Shown: positions 35,948-48,150 of the stretch, one piece after another
How positions within the stretch are numbered: position 1 is the stretch's first letter
Layout: every line of letters begins with the position of its first letter
NCBI GenBank assembly: GCA_036023115.1
Contig: JAYKKT010000041.1
Span: 8,332,001-8,396,000 of the forward strand
Reading direction: 5' to 3'
DNA from: Brasenia schreberi
Taxonomy: Eukaryota > Streptophyta > Magnoliopsida > Nymphaeales > Cabombaceae
Length of the DNA stretch: 64,000 nt
Translations under genes and position numbers: made by a program
Notes under the pieces: generated by a model
The model's input: only the letters and a program-made list of their open reading frames with translations
Databases searched by the model: none
What the model was told of the DNA's origin: nothing

Positions 35948-38564
35948 TTAGACTCTGAACAAGAGGTCTAAATCGTAGGTTTCTGCTTGGGTAGGCTTCA
36001 GGGCGCCCTTGACCTAGGTGGTCACAAGAGGTGGCTCTGATGGTATTTTGGGAGTATAATCGATCCCATATCGGCTTGGATTTGTCCTAGGCAGTATGGG
36101 TTCTAGGAGACCCTGATTTTGTGCCCCTAGACTCTTGTATGGCATATAGCCCATGTTCAATAGCATGTTCCACGATTTTTTGTTTTTAGAGAAATTTTCA
36201 TATAAATCGTGGTCTTGGAACTTGCTGTCGTCTATGTTATGCACATAGGGCTTTTTGTCCATGGGTTTTGGAAATAGGGGATTTTTGGGTTTTCCTGGGA
36301 TGGTCAGGATTTTGAGGGGGCCAGCCTTGGGCAGCCCCTTGACATATACAACCTTCTTAGGGTTTTTGAGTGTAAGCCTTGGTGGCTCGAGCAGGGTCTG
36401 CCCTAGATTTGCCTCGTGGGTCTGGAAACTCGACAAGCAAGGGGAATTTATGATCCCTTGAAGCTGGATGACTCTCACCTAGGATCACTATGACTTGGTC
36501 CCTGAAAGGGATTTTGACATACCTGTGGAAGGTGGATGGCACAGCACACAGGCTGTGTATCCAGGGCCTTCCCAACAACAGGTTATAGTGGGGGTGGATG
36601 TCCAGGACATGGAACACCCTCGTGTGTGCTATCCCTCTCGTTTTCATAGGGAGTTCGATGGATCCTAGTGGTCTAGACGCATTCCCATCGTACCCAGTGA
36701 TGATGATGGGGCTTGGGTTTACGGATGTCAAGGTGACTCCGATTTGGTTTTCGCCACATGAAGTGGAAGGATGTTGAGCCCTCTTCCCCCATCAACTAGG
36801 CACCTATCCAGAGAGTGGTTATTTAGAACCACCTTGATATGTAGGGCCTGGTTATGAGACTTGTAGGGTCTTTTTACATCGTCTTCCGAGAATACGATGG
36901 GTGTTTTCACTCCTATGGATGCCACTTGGTTGGACACAGATTCTAGGGTTATGTCCAAACTAACCTTTGCTCTTTTTAGAATTTTCTTTAACACGAGTCT
37001 ATGCCTAGGCGAAGTTTGTATTAGCTCTAGGATGGAGATGTTGATAGGAATCTTTAAAAGATGGTTTTCTAAATCATATAATTTTAACACGACATTTCCT
37101 TTGTCTACTTTCGGCAGAACTCTAGGAATACATGCTTTTGAGGGGCCAGGCACACTGACCACGTTTTTAGTACTTTGCAGATGTGGGGGTTGATAGATCC
37201 TCCCGGATCTTATCACCTCCCCCACGATCAACCTAAGGTTCGCACCTAACATGGCTCTAATCAAAAGTTTTGGAGCACCTTGAATTTTTAAAACTGGCTT
37301 AACCGGGGACGGAACTCTTGGTGGTCCCTGGATGACTACTTGGATGGGTCTTTTGTGAAGTATGAGAGTAGATGCACAAGTAGAGAAACCAGACTTATAT
37401 GCATGCACTAGATTCTTCGAAATTGTGAGAGCACATACCTCTTTTCCCTTCCCACTTGTACTTGCGTGCTTGGGAAAGGGTTCTCTAAAGATAGCTTGGG
37501 TAGGCTCGGGTTCCTCAGTGATCTGAAGCCGACCTTCTGCTATCAAGTTCTCAATTTTATTAAGCAAGGAGAAGCACTGCTTTGTATCATGGCCTTTGAG
37601 CCGATGATACTTGCAAAATCGGTTTAAAAATTCCCCTTTGGAAGTGACTCCCTCAAGAATTTCAGGGAGTTCGATCATTCCTTGGGCAAGTAGGAGGTTT
37701 AGGACCTCCAACACAGGTTGCCCCAGTGGAGTATACTCCCGTATTTCAAAGGGTTTTTGAAAATTTTTCTCCCTTTTATTTTCAAATTTTTCAAAGTTTT
37801 TTGAAGTGCTTGTCGAGCTTGGATCCACCCGGACATTGGCGATTTTATGGGGCTTTGCCCCTTTATCCATGGTGGGTAGCCCATAAGTGTTGGGCTTCTC
37901 CAAGCGAGTTTTTGAAACCATGCTCCCTTTCCACAGATGATCATAAATCTCTTTTCTCAAATTTGTTTCAAAAAGAGATGCTTTTTTATCAACTTGTGGA
38001 AAGTTGAGATTTCGTGAAGGGAGAGAAGGGGTTTCAACTCATTTTTAAAGTTATCCAGGATGAGCATGACTGCGCATCCTTCGGATATTGGCTCTCGCAC
38101 TTGTCCAAAGAGAGACCTCTAATGAACGATAAACGTATGCAGGTCTTCGTTCATGCCTTGTTTTGCATCCCTCAACATGTTTAAAGTTGGCGTGACTTCT
38201 ACGTTATGCGAGAATCTTTGCATAAAGCAGTTCGCTAACTCTTCAAAAATGACGAACTGGCTAAGGTCGTAGGAAGCCAGCCATTTGACAGATGTGCCTT
38301 TGAGGGACAAAGGAAACCAATACACCCATTTCATCAAGTCCTTTTTCTTGTGGGCTCGACGAGAGAAAAGTTGCAAGTGAGACCTAGGGTCTCCCATGCC
38401 ATCATACCGATGGAAGTTCGGTATTTCAACGTCACTATCTGTTTCATAGTCTGCATGTAAGAAATCAGATAGGGCGTAACTCCTTTTCTCTTTGTTTTGC
38501 CCTCTCAACAGCTGTTGTAGGGCTTTACGGTCCTTGTGTGTGAAGGACTCGTGGTATTGGTTGC
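35948..38564 (-). pseudogene. gag-protease of element B, 5' truncated
   Basis: Begins inside gag at the GNQYHESFTHKDRKAL block, because the first ~75 codons are deleted. Contains YDGMGDPRSHLQLF, the CX2HX4HX4C motif CKYHRLKGHDTKQC and the protease-like CLVDGGRGLNILP. A TAG near 38116 replaces the Trp of the RWRSLL block. Frameshifts lie near 37990, 36730 and 36470. The frame ends with LLFRV and a TAA (35948-35950), conserved in D, then a pyrimidine-rich tract ending in AG before the pol ATG. Confidence 0.9.
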
Positions 38565-40547
38565 TGAGGAGTCCCTTAGGTAGCTCGAGAGAGGCTGGGA
38601 TTCGGATGTGTTTAGGGACAGGTAGGGGTGCTGGACGACTGGTTTATGGGTGCTTTTAGGGAAGGTAGGTTGGGTGTTAAGGTGCTAAGGTGACAGGCCG
38701 GGTGGAGTTGGAGTGGGGTATGGTGAAGGGGTGCTGGCCGGGTAGAAGGTGGTGCTGGCTGGGAAAGATGGAAGGTGTTGTTGCTTTGGGGAAGGGATAG
38801 TTATGCTGGCCGGGAATGAAGGGAGGATGGCAGGTGGTGCTCGGCTGGGAGCGAAGAGGATGGCTGATGGTGGTGCTCGGCTGGGAGAGATGGAGCTGCT
38901 GGTCGAGTGGAAGGAAGGTGGAGCTGTTGGCCGGGTGGAAAGGAGGTGGTGCTTGGCTGGGAAGGAGGCGGTAGGTGGTGTTGGTGGCCGGGTGGAAGGG
39001 AGGTGGCAAGTGCTGCAGGTGGAAGGGGAGTGATGAAGTTGCCGACTGGGAATGAAGGAAGATGATGGAGTGAGATGGAGCTCCTCGCCGAAGGTGAGAG
39101 GGGTTCCCAATGAGTGCTGGCCGAATGAGAGTGGGATGGGTGCTGGGGGGATAAGGGAGCTAGGTCGGTTGGTTAGTGGGTGGCTGGGTCTAGTTAGGAA
39201 GCAAGGTCGGTTGGGCTTCTAATAGCTAAGATCGGTTAGGCTTAGCTAATTAGGGAGTGGCTGGGTCTAGTTAGGAACCAAGCTTAGTTAGGTGGGCTGG
39301 GGGCCAGATATTTATATTAGGTGGGCTGGGATATATTGTGGGCTAGATATTTTATGGTTTAGGATGGGGGTGGCTGCAACTAGTTTAGGTCGGTTTAGGG
39401 GATATTGTGGGTTGGGCTAATGGTTTGGGGTAGGTTGGTTAGGTGAGCTGGGTTTAGTTGGGTGAGGGACTTAGTTAGGTGAACTAAGGTTAGCTTAGGG
39501 CTAGTTGGTTAGGGTCTAGGTGGTCCAACTAGGCGAGGTCAGCTAGGTGAAGTGGGTGTGGTTTTGGGTGAGAAGAGATAGGTCTAGACTAGGTTTGGGT
39601 TAGGTTTAGGAAAAATGGCTAGGTGAGATAGGCTAACTTAAGGCTAAGTTTAGGAACCACCTCTTGGAACCGGTCCACCACTTTAGTTGTAGCCATATTC
39701 AAGTTGGTGCAGCCCTAGGTCAAGTGTAGGTGCATACAAGCTTGAACCCATACTCTTGGTTAAACCCACAAGGCTAACCTACTTTGACCAAAAAAGTCAA
39801 GCCTACCAACTTTCTCACTCTTACTTTACGGCCCTTTTCTCTCTCTACCCAAGGTTTCCAAGAGCATTCACGTGAACTTTTGTGGGCCCCTCACCCCCAT
39901 TTATGGGGAGGTGAAGTGGGCCATGGATATAGATATTGGATTTGGATCTTGGGGTCCAAATCCAAATCCAAATACATTTTTGGGTTTGGATCTGGATATA
40001 TATGGTCTAGATTCGATCCAAATTTGATTTTTTTTATTCCTTCATGGTGTTTCGAAACAGACGGTTTGTGCGGGGCCTGACTTCACCAGTACTCCGTCTT
40101 GCGTTGGGTCTTCACCAACATTTTTGTCAGATCTCCTTCTCACCTTCAGGATTTCATTTTGATCATATTTCTGATATTTGGGGCTTAAATGTCTGAGAAT
40201 TTGGGGATGCTTTTGACATGAGAGTTGATATGTCGGGCTTGAAGTATGCTTCGGGTCCGGGCTCTCCTTTGCCTTTTCGATCCGCTTTTATCAGGCTAGG
40301 AGGCTTTTGGGGCTTTTTCACCCGTTTTTGTGGCTGCTTTTGATCAAGTTGTACCTGTTGGATTCAACTCTTTGCAAAATTGGGACTTGACCCAAGTATG
40401 AGACATTTTATATCAAAATGGGGTCTTATACAACATTTGGAGCTTTTACAACTCCTGGGCTTTCGAAAACTAAAAATCTGGTCTTGAAAAGGGGATTTTA
40501 AAACCAGGTATGTTTTATGAAAACCTTAGAATTTCGGGGTGTTTAAA
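38565..40547 (-). repeat. Truncated 5' LTR of element B
   Basis: Corresponds to positions 29553-30931 of the other LTR plus ~600 bp that the other has lost. A minisatellite based on gctggccgggtggaagg fills 38690-39020. The join to gag at 38565 is abrupt: gag codons run directly into mid-LTR sequence tgaggagtccc. Confidence 0.92.
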
Positions 40548-40594
40548 GAACCACCACGAACAATGCGTATTGGCTAGTCGATGTTGAGGGTAGG
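40548..40594 (+). pseudogene. Element A pol end, fragment between B and C
   Basis: 47 bp starting with the second copy of GAACC. Its translation, TTTNNAYWLVDVEG-like, continues the frame interrupted at 28279 and matches the pol C-terminus of D (TTTNNSYWLTDVEG). It ends at the first GTAGG copy of the solo LTR C target duplication. Confidence 0.9.
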
Positions 40595-43500
40595 TGTAGA
40601 CGCGTGAAAATCCCCGTCTCTTTGCCTTTTTCAGGGCTCGGAGTGGATCCTCTCGTGTGTCTAAGGCCTATGTATGCAAACAGGGCGTGCCAGCTAGCTT
40701 ACCTAAGCTAGCGAAGATATTTTTATACTGACTTCTAAACGTGGCGACAGTGAGCAAGTAAGCTCTTGTCGTCGCAGACCTTCTTGCACCGATGCGCAAG
40801 GGTCAATCTGTACGCTTTGCAAAAATCAAGTTTTTGGAGAGAAAAGTCTACGAAGCGGTTCGAGGTGTCTATTTCGGGTCTTTAAGATGTGATTTGCATA
40901 TTTTAGATCACGTGGATTTGCACGTGCCTAAGTCTTTTCTTTTATCCCTTTTCGGGCCAACTAGTTTGTGTGTTATGAACACTCCACTACATGGGCGAAT
41001 TCGAGCGGGGCTTGCTTTGATGTAATATGCGTCCTACCTCGTGGTATGGCGTAGATGCAATGCAAACTCACGCTACTCCAAAGGGAAAACCCGAAATGTA
41101 AAGACAATATTGAAGGAAAATGACTGAAGGGAAATAACCGAAGAGAAATAACCGAAGGGAAATAACCGAAGGGAGATATGTATATAGGTTATGTATATGA
41201 GCCCTTACTCGGGTCTTTACAAATAAGAGTGAAGGCTCAATGTGGGTGCGTGCTTGAATTGAAAGACTTACACACACGACATGAAATTAAACCCAAATAT
41301 AAATTGCAATATGGCCTTGACTAAGGTCTTGGGAGTAAGAGCGAAGGCTTAATGTGTGTGAAAGTGCTTGAATTGAAGTACTACACACACGACATGAATG
41401 AAACCCAAATATAACTGCAATAAGGCCTTTACTAAGGTCTTGGGAGTAAGAGCGAAGGCTCAATGTGTGTGAAAGTGCTTGAATTGAAAGACTTACTCAC
41501 ACGCATGAAATGAAACCCAAATAGTAATAGGTCGGCCCTTACTTGGGTCTTTCAAATAAGAGCGAAAGCTCAATGTGTGTGAGAGTGCTTGAATTGAAAG
41601 ACAACGCACCCAACTTAAACAAAAACCCTTCGAAAATGAAAGTATATATACACACTTATGTATTAGGGGCTGATTAGGCCCGTGTGTGTTCAAAATCGTG
41701 CACGACTAAGAGAGTGCACGTGTGTGGTTGTGCCAAGCCACGTTATTACAAGCGGGGGGAGACTATGCTCCGTTATTACAACCCCGTATCAAATTGAATC
41801 TCAAGCAAGTATACAACTAAAGACCGAGTTTAGACACTTACGAGTAGCTGGTCCGTAGAGGTCTTGCTTGAGCGTAGGCTTGGCCTTCGCCTTGGGCTGC
41901 AAACGGGAGCTTCGCGAGGATAGGTGACCAAAGGTGCTGGCCGGCTGCAAGTGGGTGTCGCCTCGATGTGGGGGGTTAAAGGGGCTGGACCAAGTGAGTT
42001 TCTAGGGTCACTGGGAGAGTCGAGTGTTTAGGGAGACTGGACCTAAAGGGGAGTTTGTGGGAAGGCCGAATGGGACACCTAGGGGAATGGTGATGACTGG
42101 CCGAATGAAGGAATAGTCGGTTGGAGTGGCCGACTAGGAAGATGTGGTGGTGGCGGGCTGTTAGGATGACTAAGGTTGGAGTGTGGAAAGGTAGCTAGTT
42201 AGGTGATGGGGCTAGGTGATAGTGGGGATAGTAGGTGTAAGGGAGTGTTATGGGCAGGTCTTAGGAAATCTAATAGGGTGGTCGGGTGTAGTTGAGGGGA
42301 GTTAGGTAGGGGCAAATGGCTGGGGCGGCTAAGGTTTGGCCGAGTGGGAGTGGTGGCGGCGAGGGGCTGTTGTGTAGGTAAGGTGATGGTATGGTGGGTG
42401 GTTGGGAGTGGAGAGGGAGTAGAGAAGGAGTTAGGTAAAGTGCAGGGTACTTACCGAATGGGGAGAGGCGGTGGAAGGCAAAGAGAAGCAACCGGATGTG
42501 GGAGCTTGGCTGGTTCGGTTGGGTGAAGGTGGTGGTGTCCGGCTGGGGGATGGTGGTGGATGGAAGAGGGAAGGTGGCGATGCAGGTAGAGCTGGTGGAG
42601 CAGGTGGAGAGTGGAGCAGGCGGGCAGGTGGAGAGTGGTCCCGGCTGGGCTGGAAAGGGATGGTCTCGGCTGGGTGAGGTGAGGGCTCTTGCTTCCAAAA
42701 CCCGCCCCAAAGGGGGGGGGTTTAAATAGGGGATGGGTAGGTCGGTTAGGGCTGGGCTTGGGGTAGTGGTTAGGTAGTTTAGGTAGGGTGGTATGTAGAT
42801 AAGGTGGGCTGGAAAGGGTTGGGCCAGATATTTTGAAAACTAGGGGTTTGGGTAGATTGTGGGCTAGGGGTGGTTTAGGGGTTTAGGGCTAGGTTAGGTG
42901 GTTGGGTTTTAGGGTGAGGTTTAGTGAGCTAGGTTAGGTGATTAGGCTAGGTTTAGGCTAGGATTAGGGAAATTAATCTAGGTTTAGGGAAGGATTAGGG
43001 AAGTGGGTTAGGTGATTAGGTTGGGATTAGGCCGGGATTAGGGAAGTAGGTTAGGTGATTAGGTTCAGATTAGGGGTGGATTAGGGGTTTAGGCTAGGAT
43101 TAGGCGTTTTGGGTTAGGTTTAGGTGAAGGAGCTCCCTTAGCATGGCCCATAGACCTTGACCACCTCATGTTGGTGCAGCCCTAGGTTAGGTTTTAGCTA
43201 ATTACAAGCTTAAACCCACTCAATTAGGCTAACCCACATGATTAACCCCAAACTTGACACACAAGTCAAGCTTAATTACAACACTCTTGATATTTTCCAT
43301 CCCCACTCTCTCTCATGCCCAATATCCCACGTGAATTTCAAGTGGGCCATGGATATGGATATTGGATTGGATCTCTGGATCCAAATCCAAATCCAAGTCC
43401 ACATATGGGTTTGGATTGGGATCTGAATATATATGGTCCAGATCCAATCCAAACTGAACTCTGACTCCTTCGAGCTGGGTTCGAAACGGACGATTCGTGC

Positions 43501-43932
43501 GGGGCCTGACAGCATCAGTACTCCGTCTGCGTTGGGTCTTCGCCAACATAGTCGTCCGCCTCCGTTTCTGCCTTCCGGAGATGACTTCAAATGCTATTTT
43601 GATAAGAACAGGGTCTTGAACATTCGAGATCCTGGGGGTGTGAATCAGATACAAGAGTTGCTGTGCCAGGCTCGACCTGTGCTCCGGTTCCGAGCTCTTC
43701 TTAGCTCTCTTGGTCCTGTCTTGATCGGGCCAAGCCGCTTCGGGGTTTCAAAACATGTTTTAAAAAGGTTTTAAAAGCTATAATGTATGTTTTCGAAATA
43801 TAGAGTTCAAAACGTATGTACAGGGTTGTCTGGAAGGCTCCTAGGTTTCCAGACTCAAAAATGGCCCTTTGGGGCTGCTTGTACAAAACCAGGTTTGTTT
43901 TAAGAAGTTCGTGGGATTTCGGGGTGTTTACA
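40595..43932 (-). mobile_element. Solo LTR C, nested in element A
   Basis: The 3338-bp sequence starts TGTAGACGCG and ends GGGGTGTTTACA, with exact duplication GTAGG (40590-40594 and 43933-43937). Minus orientation. Contains tandem units of the gtaagagcgaaggct type (41210-41610), a G-rich minisatellite region (42340-42720) and a stretch of ttaggtgattagg/gattaggg words (42860-43120). No clear TATA box at the usual place. Confidence 0.96.
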
Positions 43933-43988
43933 GTAGGAACTTAGCCGACCCTATGAATGCTCAATTTTTAAAAAAATACTACGTGTAG
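43933..43988 (+). pseudogene. Last codons of element A pol
   Basis: Resumes the pol frame after solo LTR C: the words gtaggaacttagccgaccc and the ending tactacgtgtag match the final codons and stop of D pol (RNLADPINIQYLKKYHV-type ending). Confidence 0.88.
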
Positions 43989-45134
43989 GGTCTAAGCTAA
44001 GCCCTATTTCGAAAATATTTTGAAAACCTCCTTTTGAACTTCGTGAATAAGGATCAAAGCAAATCGTGCAACCCTGAACGAGAGACTCGATTGCTTGTGA
44101 AAAAGCAGAGTTTTCCAAAACCAATGGGTCACATTTCAAAAATCCTTCTTACAAAAGAAGGCCTGGTTCAAAATAACAAGATACTTGCAAGTAGTATGTA
44201 CTATTTCTAAATAGTCTGATTTGGGATGAATCAAGTAGATCCTTGGGATAAGTTCTTCCCCGTTTGTTTCTCTTCCCCAAAAGGAAAACTTGGCCAAAAA
44301 GGAAAAGGGAAATCCCTGCAAAGTGAAAGTTGAATCAAAAGAAAAATCGTGTATTCTATGGAAAAGAGGGAATAAAGAAAAAATACTCCCAAAGGGAGAC
44401 CCTCTACAAAAAACAGAAAAAAGGCCAAAAAGATCAAAAAGAGCAGTTTTCCGCCTCTATACCTCAAACCACGGGACACTCCAAAAGGAACCGTGGTAAA
44501 CTCTTTCCATCCCTGCGACTTATCCCAAGGTGAAGAAAGGTTCATTCTAAGGAATCCTAAAGTAAAAATAGGATTTGCTTACTTGAATCTCATCTTGTTT
44601 GAGAGTTAGACATCTGAGAAAGGTGTAGGAATTTTGAAATATGGCTTGATTTTTTTATAAAACCTTCGCTAGATTAGCGAGTGTCAAGAATTAAGTAAAG
44701 GGAAAACACGAAAAGCGGAAATCCTTAGGATTGAAGCTAAAAGGAGCTTTCCTCTTTCAAAAACAAAGTTTAGAAAATCCTCGAACATCGAGCAACATAA
44801 GACCAGCTCACTTAGTGCATCAGGTCTTCATAAGACTCCCAAGTTCGACAATTACATCAAGTCTCTAGGAGACCATACTTCCTAGTATATCATCCCATGC
44901 CACTCATTTATATTCACGCATGGGCATTTACATCAATCCCATTCAGGACTAGCACCATCTTAGGCAAAGTCCCCTTTGCTAAAAAATTCTCTCATACTGG
45001 TCTTAAAATAAATGTTTTCTCAAAACTAGGATGATCCCATATTCTCAAGGACGAATCCAGGGAGAAAGCAAACAGGGGTGTTGTCATCTTTGCCATTATC
45101 CAAATCAATTTGGATAATGCCAAAGAGGGGCATT
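43989..45134 (+). other. 3' untranslated region and polypurine tract of element A
   Basis: Non-coding but alignable with B and D. It ends with a 24-nt near-palindrome (45095-45118, one central mismatch) and the tract gccaaagaggggcatt (45119-45134) abutting the 3' LTR. Confidence 0.85.
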
Positions 45135-48100
45135 TGTAAACACCCTAAAATAAAATCATTTCATAAAACCAATACCTGGTTTTGAAAACCCATTTCAAAA
45201 ACCCATAGTGAGTTTTCGAAAACCCAGGAGCTTCTAAAAGCTTGTAAATTTTGTTTTGAAACCCCGGTTAAATGTGGATTTCTTAAACTCGTGCAAAGTC
45301 CCAATTCTATAAAAGAGCCAAAATGGAACAGGTGAAGCAGGAAAGACGACGCATGATCAAGAAGCAGCCCAGAAAGCAGCTCAAAAGGGCCAAATCGAAA
45401 GCAACCTCAAAAACAGATTCTGAAACCCAAAGGAAGCACCCTGGCTTGATAAAAACCAGGTTCAAAAGGCGAAAAGAATGCCCAGGTCTGAAGCAGACCG
45501 CAAGCCTATAGCACCTAAAAGCCAAATCAAGCATCCTCATCCAAGCAACAGAAATCTGAACCAGAAAAGATAAAAATCGAGCAGAAATAGAGTTTAGAAA
45601 GGCGAAGAGTCTAGACGACAAAATTGGGGAAAACCCAGCACCAGACGGTGTTGAGGAAGCTAGGGCCCACACAAAACGTCCGCCTCGAAAAGCCAAGAAG
45701 GACCATCCAGAGAAAATTTGGATTGGATCTGGACTATATATATCCAGATCCATATCCAAATAGTGTTTGGATTTGGATTGAATCCACATAGTGTTTGGAT
45801 TTGGATTGGATCCAAATAGTATTTGAATTGGATCAAATCTAGATCCAAATAAATGTTTGGATTTGAGTCAAATATGGATCCAAAATATCTGAGATCCAGA
45901 CCCAAATAGTGTTTGGATTGAATCTGGATTCCAAGACTCAAATCCAAAAGTCATATCCAAGATCCACCTCATTTGCCTATAAATAGAGGTAAGGGGGTCC
46001 CAAAATAGTTCACGTGAAAGTGCTTGGAGGAGTTTGGAGAAGAGAGAGAAAGGTTAAGGTGAATGTTTAGTGCTTAATTTCATTTTTAGTGGGTTAAGCT
46101 TTGTGGGCTAAACAAAGGGTTAAGCATGGGCTGCACCAAGGTGAACCAAGGTGGACCGATTGTAAGAAGGACTCGAAGTGGGCTGGACCGTGGCGACGTA
46201 GACCTAACTGAACCCCTTGAGGTAAGCCTAAAACCTAACCTAGCCCTTCTCCCTCTACCCCTCTAAACCACACCTAATCCCACTACCAGCCACCACCTAA
46301 TCTCACCGCCCTACTTCACTCCCCATCCCAGCCAAACCGCTTCAAACTCCACCGCCATAACCCCCCAACCAAGACCCTCACTCCCGACCGCCTAGCGCGC
46401 TACCCGCGCCCGCTCCACGCGCCCCGCACACCACCCGCGTGCCCCCTGCGCGTCCCTCACTCCCTGATGCCCTAGCACCATCTACAGCGCGTGCCAACTG
46501 CGCGCGCCCCTTTTGCCGTCCCGCGCCCCTGGCTGTCCTTAGCGCCGCACGCCTGCCAGCCGACTCCCTCCTTTTCCACCGACCTAACATCCTACCATCC
46601 CATACCATACCCCATCCTAGCTTAGCACCCTCCCCCCATACCACCTCAGCCACCTTGCCGTTAGTTCCTTTGCATACCCCAAACAAACCCCACAACCCAC
46701 CTTGTCGTGAACTCTCTTAAGCCCACGTGACTCATCACCCTCCTAGCATAAGCTCGGTCAGCCACTTCACGTCTCAAGCCCTAAAGAAGACATTTTCGTG
46801 GCTGCCAAAGTGAACCAAAGCCCATGTAGATTGGAGTGAACCAAAAGCCCGAATAACTTGTAAGTGTTTAAAATTCGGTATTTACATTACTCCTTTCATA
46901 TTCAATTTAATTCGGATACGGGGTTGTATTAATGGAGCATGGTCTCCCCCCGGGATGTAATATTGATGCTTGACACACGAGACACATACGTGCACTTGAG
47001 CCTTAGCTCTTATCTCGTACCCGAGACACATACGTGCACTTGAGCTTTAGCTCTTATCTCGTACACCAAGCACCCACGTATACAATTGAGCCTTCGCTCT
47101 TACTCCAAAGACTCTAGTAAGAGCCATATAAGCTACAATTTCATTCAGGTTGTTACTTTAAGTCGTGTGAGTTTGTCATTTCAATTCCACACTTGAACAC
47201 AAGGGACACCCGAGCTCTTGCTCAAACACTCTCACGCACATTTTGGCCTTGGCAACCCTTAAGATATAGTCCTATCTATATACTTTCAGCTGCGTGAGTT
47301 TTCCCGGTTCAGTATGTCTTTACATTCCGGGTTGTTAATTTTAAGTCGTGTGAGTTGTCTTTACATTTATACACAACACACATGCACACATTAAGCCTTT
47401 CCACTCTTATATCTATATTTCTCCGTTCTGCAAGTTAAATTTCAGTCATGTGTGTGAGTTGTCTTTCAATTTATACACCACACACACGAACATGTTGATG
47501 CCTTTGGCTCATATATATATACGTATTTCTCATTCCGCACTTTATATTTAACTTTTAAATTCAAGTTGCGTGAGTCGTCTTTTAATTTATACACAAACAC
47601 ACATGCACACATTGAGCCTTTCCGCTCTTATATCTATATCTCCCTTCCGCAATTTTCCTTTTGCAATTTACATTCAAGTCATGTGAGTTGCATTCAATTT
47701 GGGTATTTCCCTTCAGCTATGTCTTTCAATTTTGGGTTTTACATTCAAGTTGTGTGAGTTGCATAGCATATCCGTCAAACTCAAGATAGTGCGTATACTT
47801 GCATTCAAAGAAGCCCCGAATACCTAGTGCAAACACGTCAATCTTAGGCTACTTGATATACACACATCTCGCCTAAGTAGATAAAACTTAAAGACTTGGA
47901 TACGTGCAACCCTATGTAAATAAAATCTGCAAATAAGCATATAAATCGATCAAATACTTTCGTATTTTTTTCAAAAGTCCATGCTTGTTCAAAATTGATA
48001 TTTTCTAAAGCGTTTAAACCGACCCTTGAGCACCGGTTCAAGAAGGTTTACAACGAAAAGATCTCACTTGTCCACAGTCGCCCCATAAGTCAGATATTTC

Positions 48101-48145
48101 AAAAATACTTTGCTAGTTTGAGTAAGCAATTTTCACGTATCTACA
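45135..48145 (+). repeat. 3' LTR of element A
   Basis: 3011 bp, homologous throughout to 20701-23839. An ~88-bp deletion near 48126, between gagtaagc and aattttca, removes most of the conserved terminal segment, but the CTACA end is kept. The (TA)n at 47510-47520 is much shorter than in the 5' LTR. Confidence 0.95.
45978..45985 (+). promoter_or_regulatory. TATA box of element A 3' LTR
   Basis: TATAAATA after the GGAT/ATCC array, equivalent to 21540 in the 5' LTR. If active it would read rightwards toward the convergent CHZ-like gene. Confidence 0.6.
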
Positions 48146-48150
48146 GGCAG

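Larger units (their letters stand above)
28280..40547 (-). mobile_element. Ty3/gypsy (Tat-type) element B, nested in A
   Basis: A minus-strand element inserted in the pol end of A, with an exact duplication GAACC (28275-28279 and 40548-40552). Read on its own strand: truncated 5' LTR (40547-38565), gag-pro (38564-35948), pol (35923-32095), 3' untranslated region, polypurine tract, 3' LTR (30931-28280). The join at about 38565 shows that the U5 part of the 5' LTR, the primer-binding site and the first ~75 gag codons are deleted. Terminal LTR dinucleotides are partly mutated (gtttaaa, atttata). Confidence 0.95.
20701..48145 (+). mobile_element. Ty3/gypsy (Tat-type) element A, carrying two nested insertions
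   Basis: 5' LTR 20701-23839 and 3' LTR 45135-48145 begin TGTAAACACCC in the same orientation and end in CTACA. Flanks are agcag (20696-20700) and ggcag (48146-48150), a 5-bp duplication with one mismatch. The internal part has a primer-binding site, gag-pro, RNase H, integrase, a ~1.15-kb 3' untranslated stretch and a polypurine tract. Reverse transcriptase is missing. The pol end is cut twice: by element B at 28280-40547 and solo LTR C at 40595-43932. Without these the element is ~11.8 kb. It cannot be autonomous. Confidence 0.95.

Noticed and set aside
38677..39110. Pro/Ser/His-rich open frames
   Set aside because: Antisense reading of the LTR minisatellite of element B.
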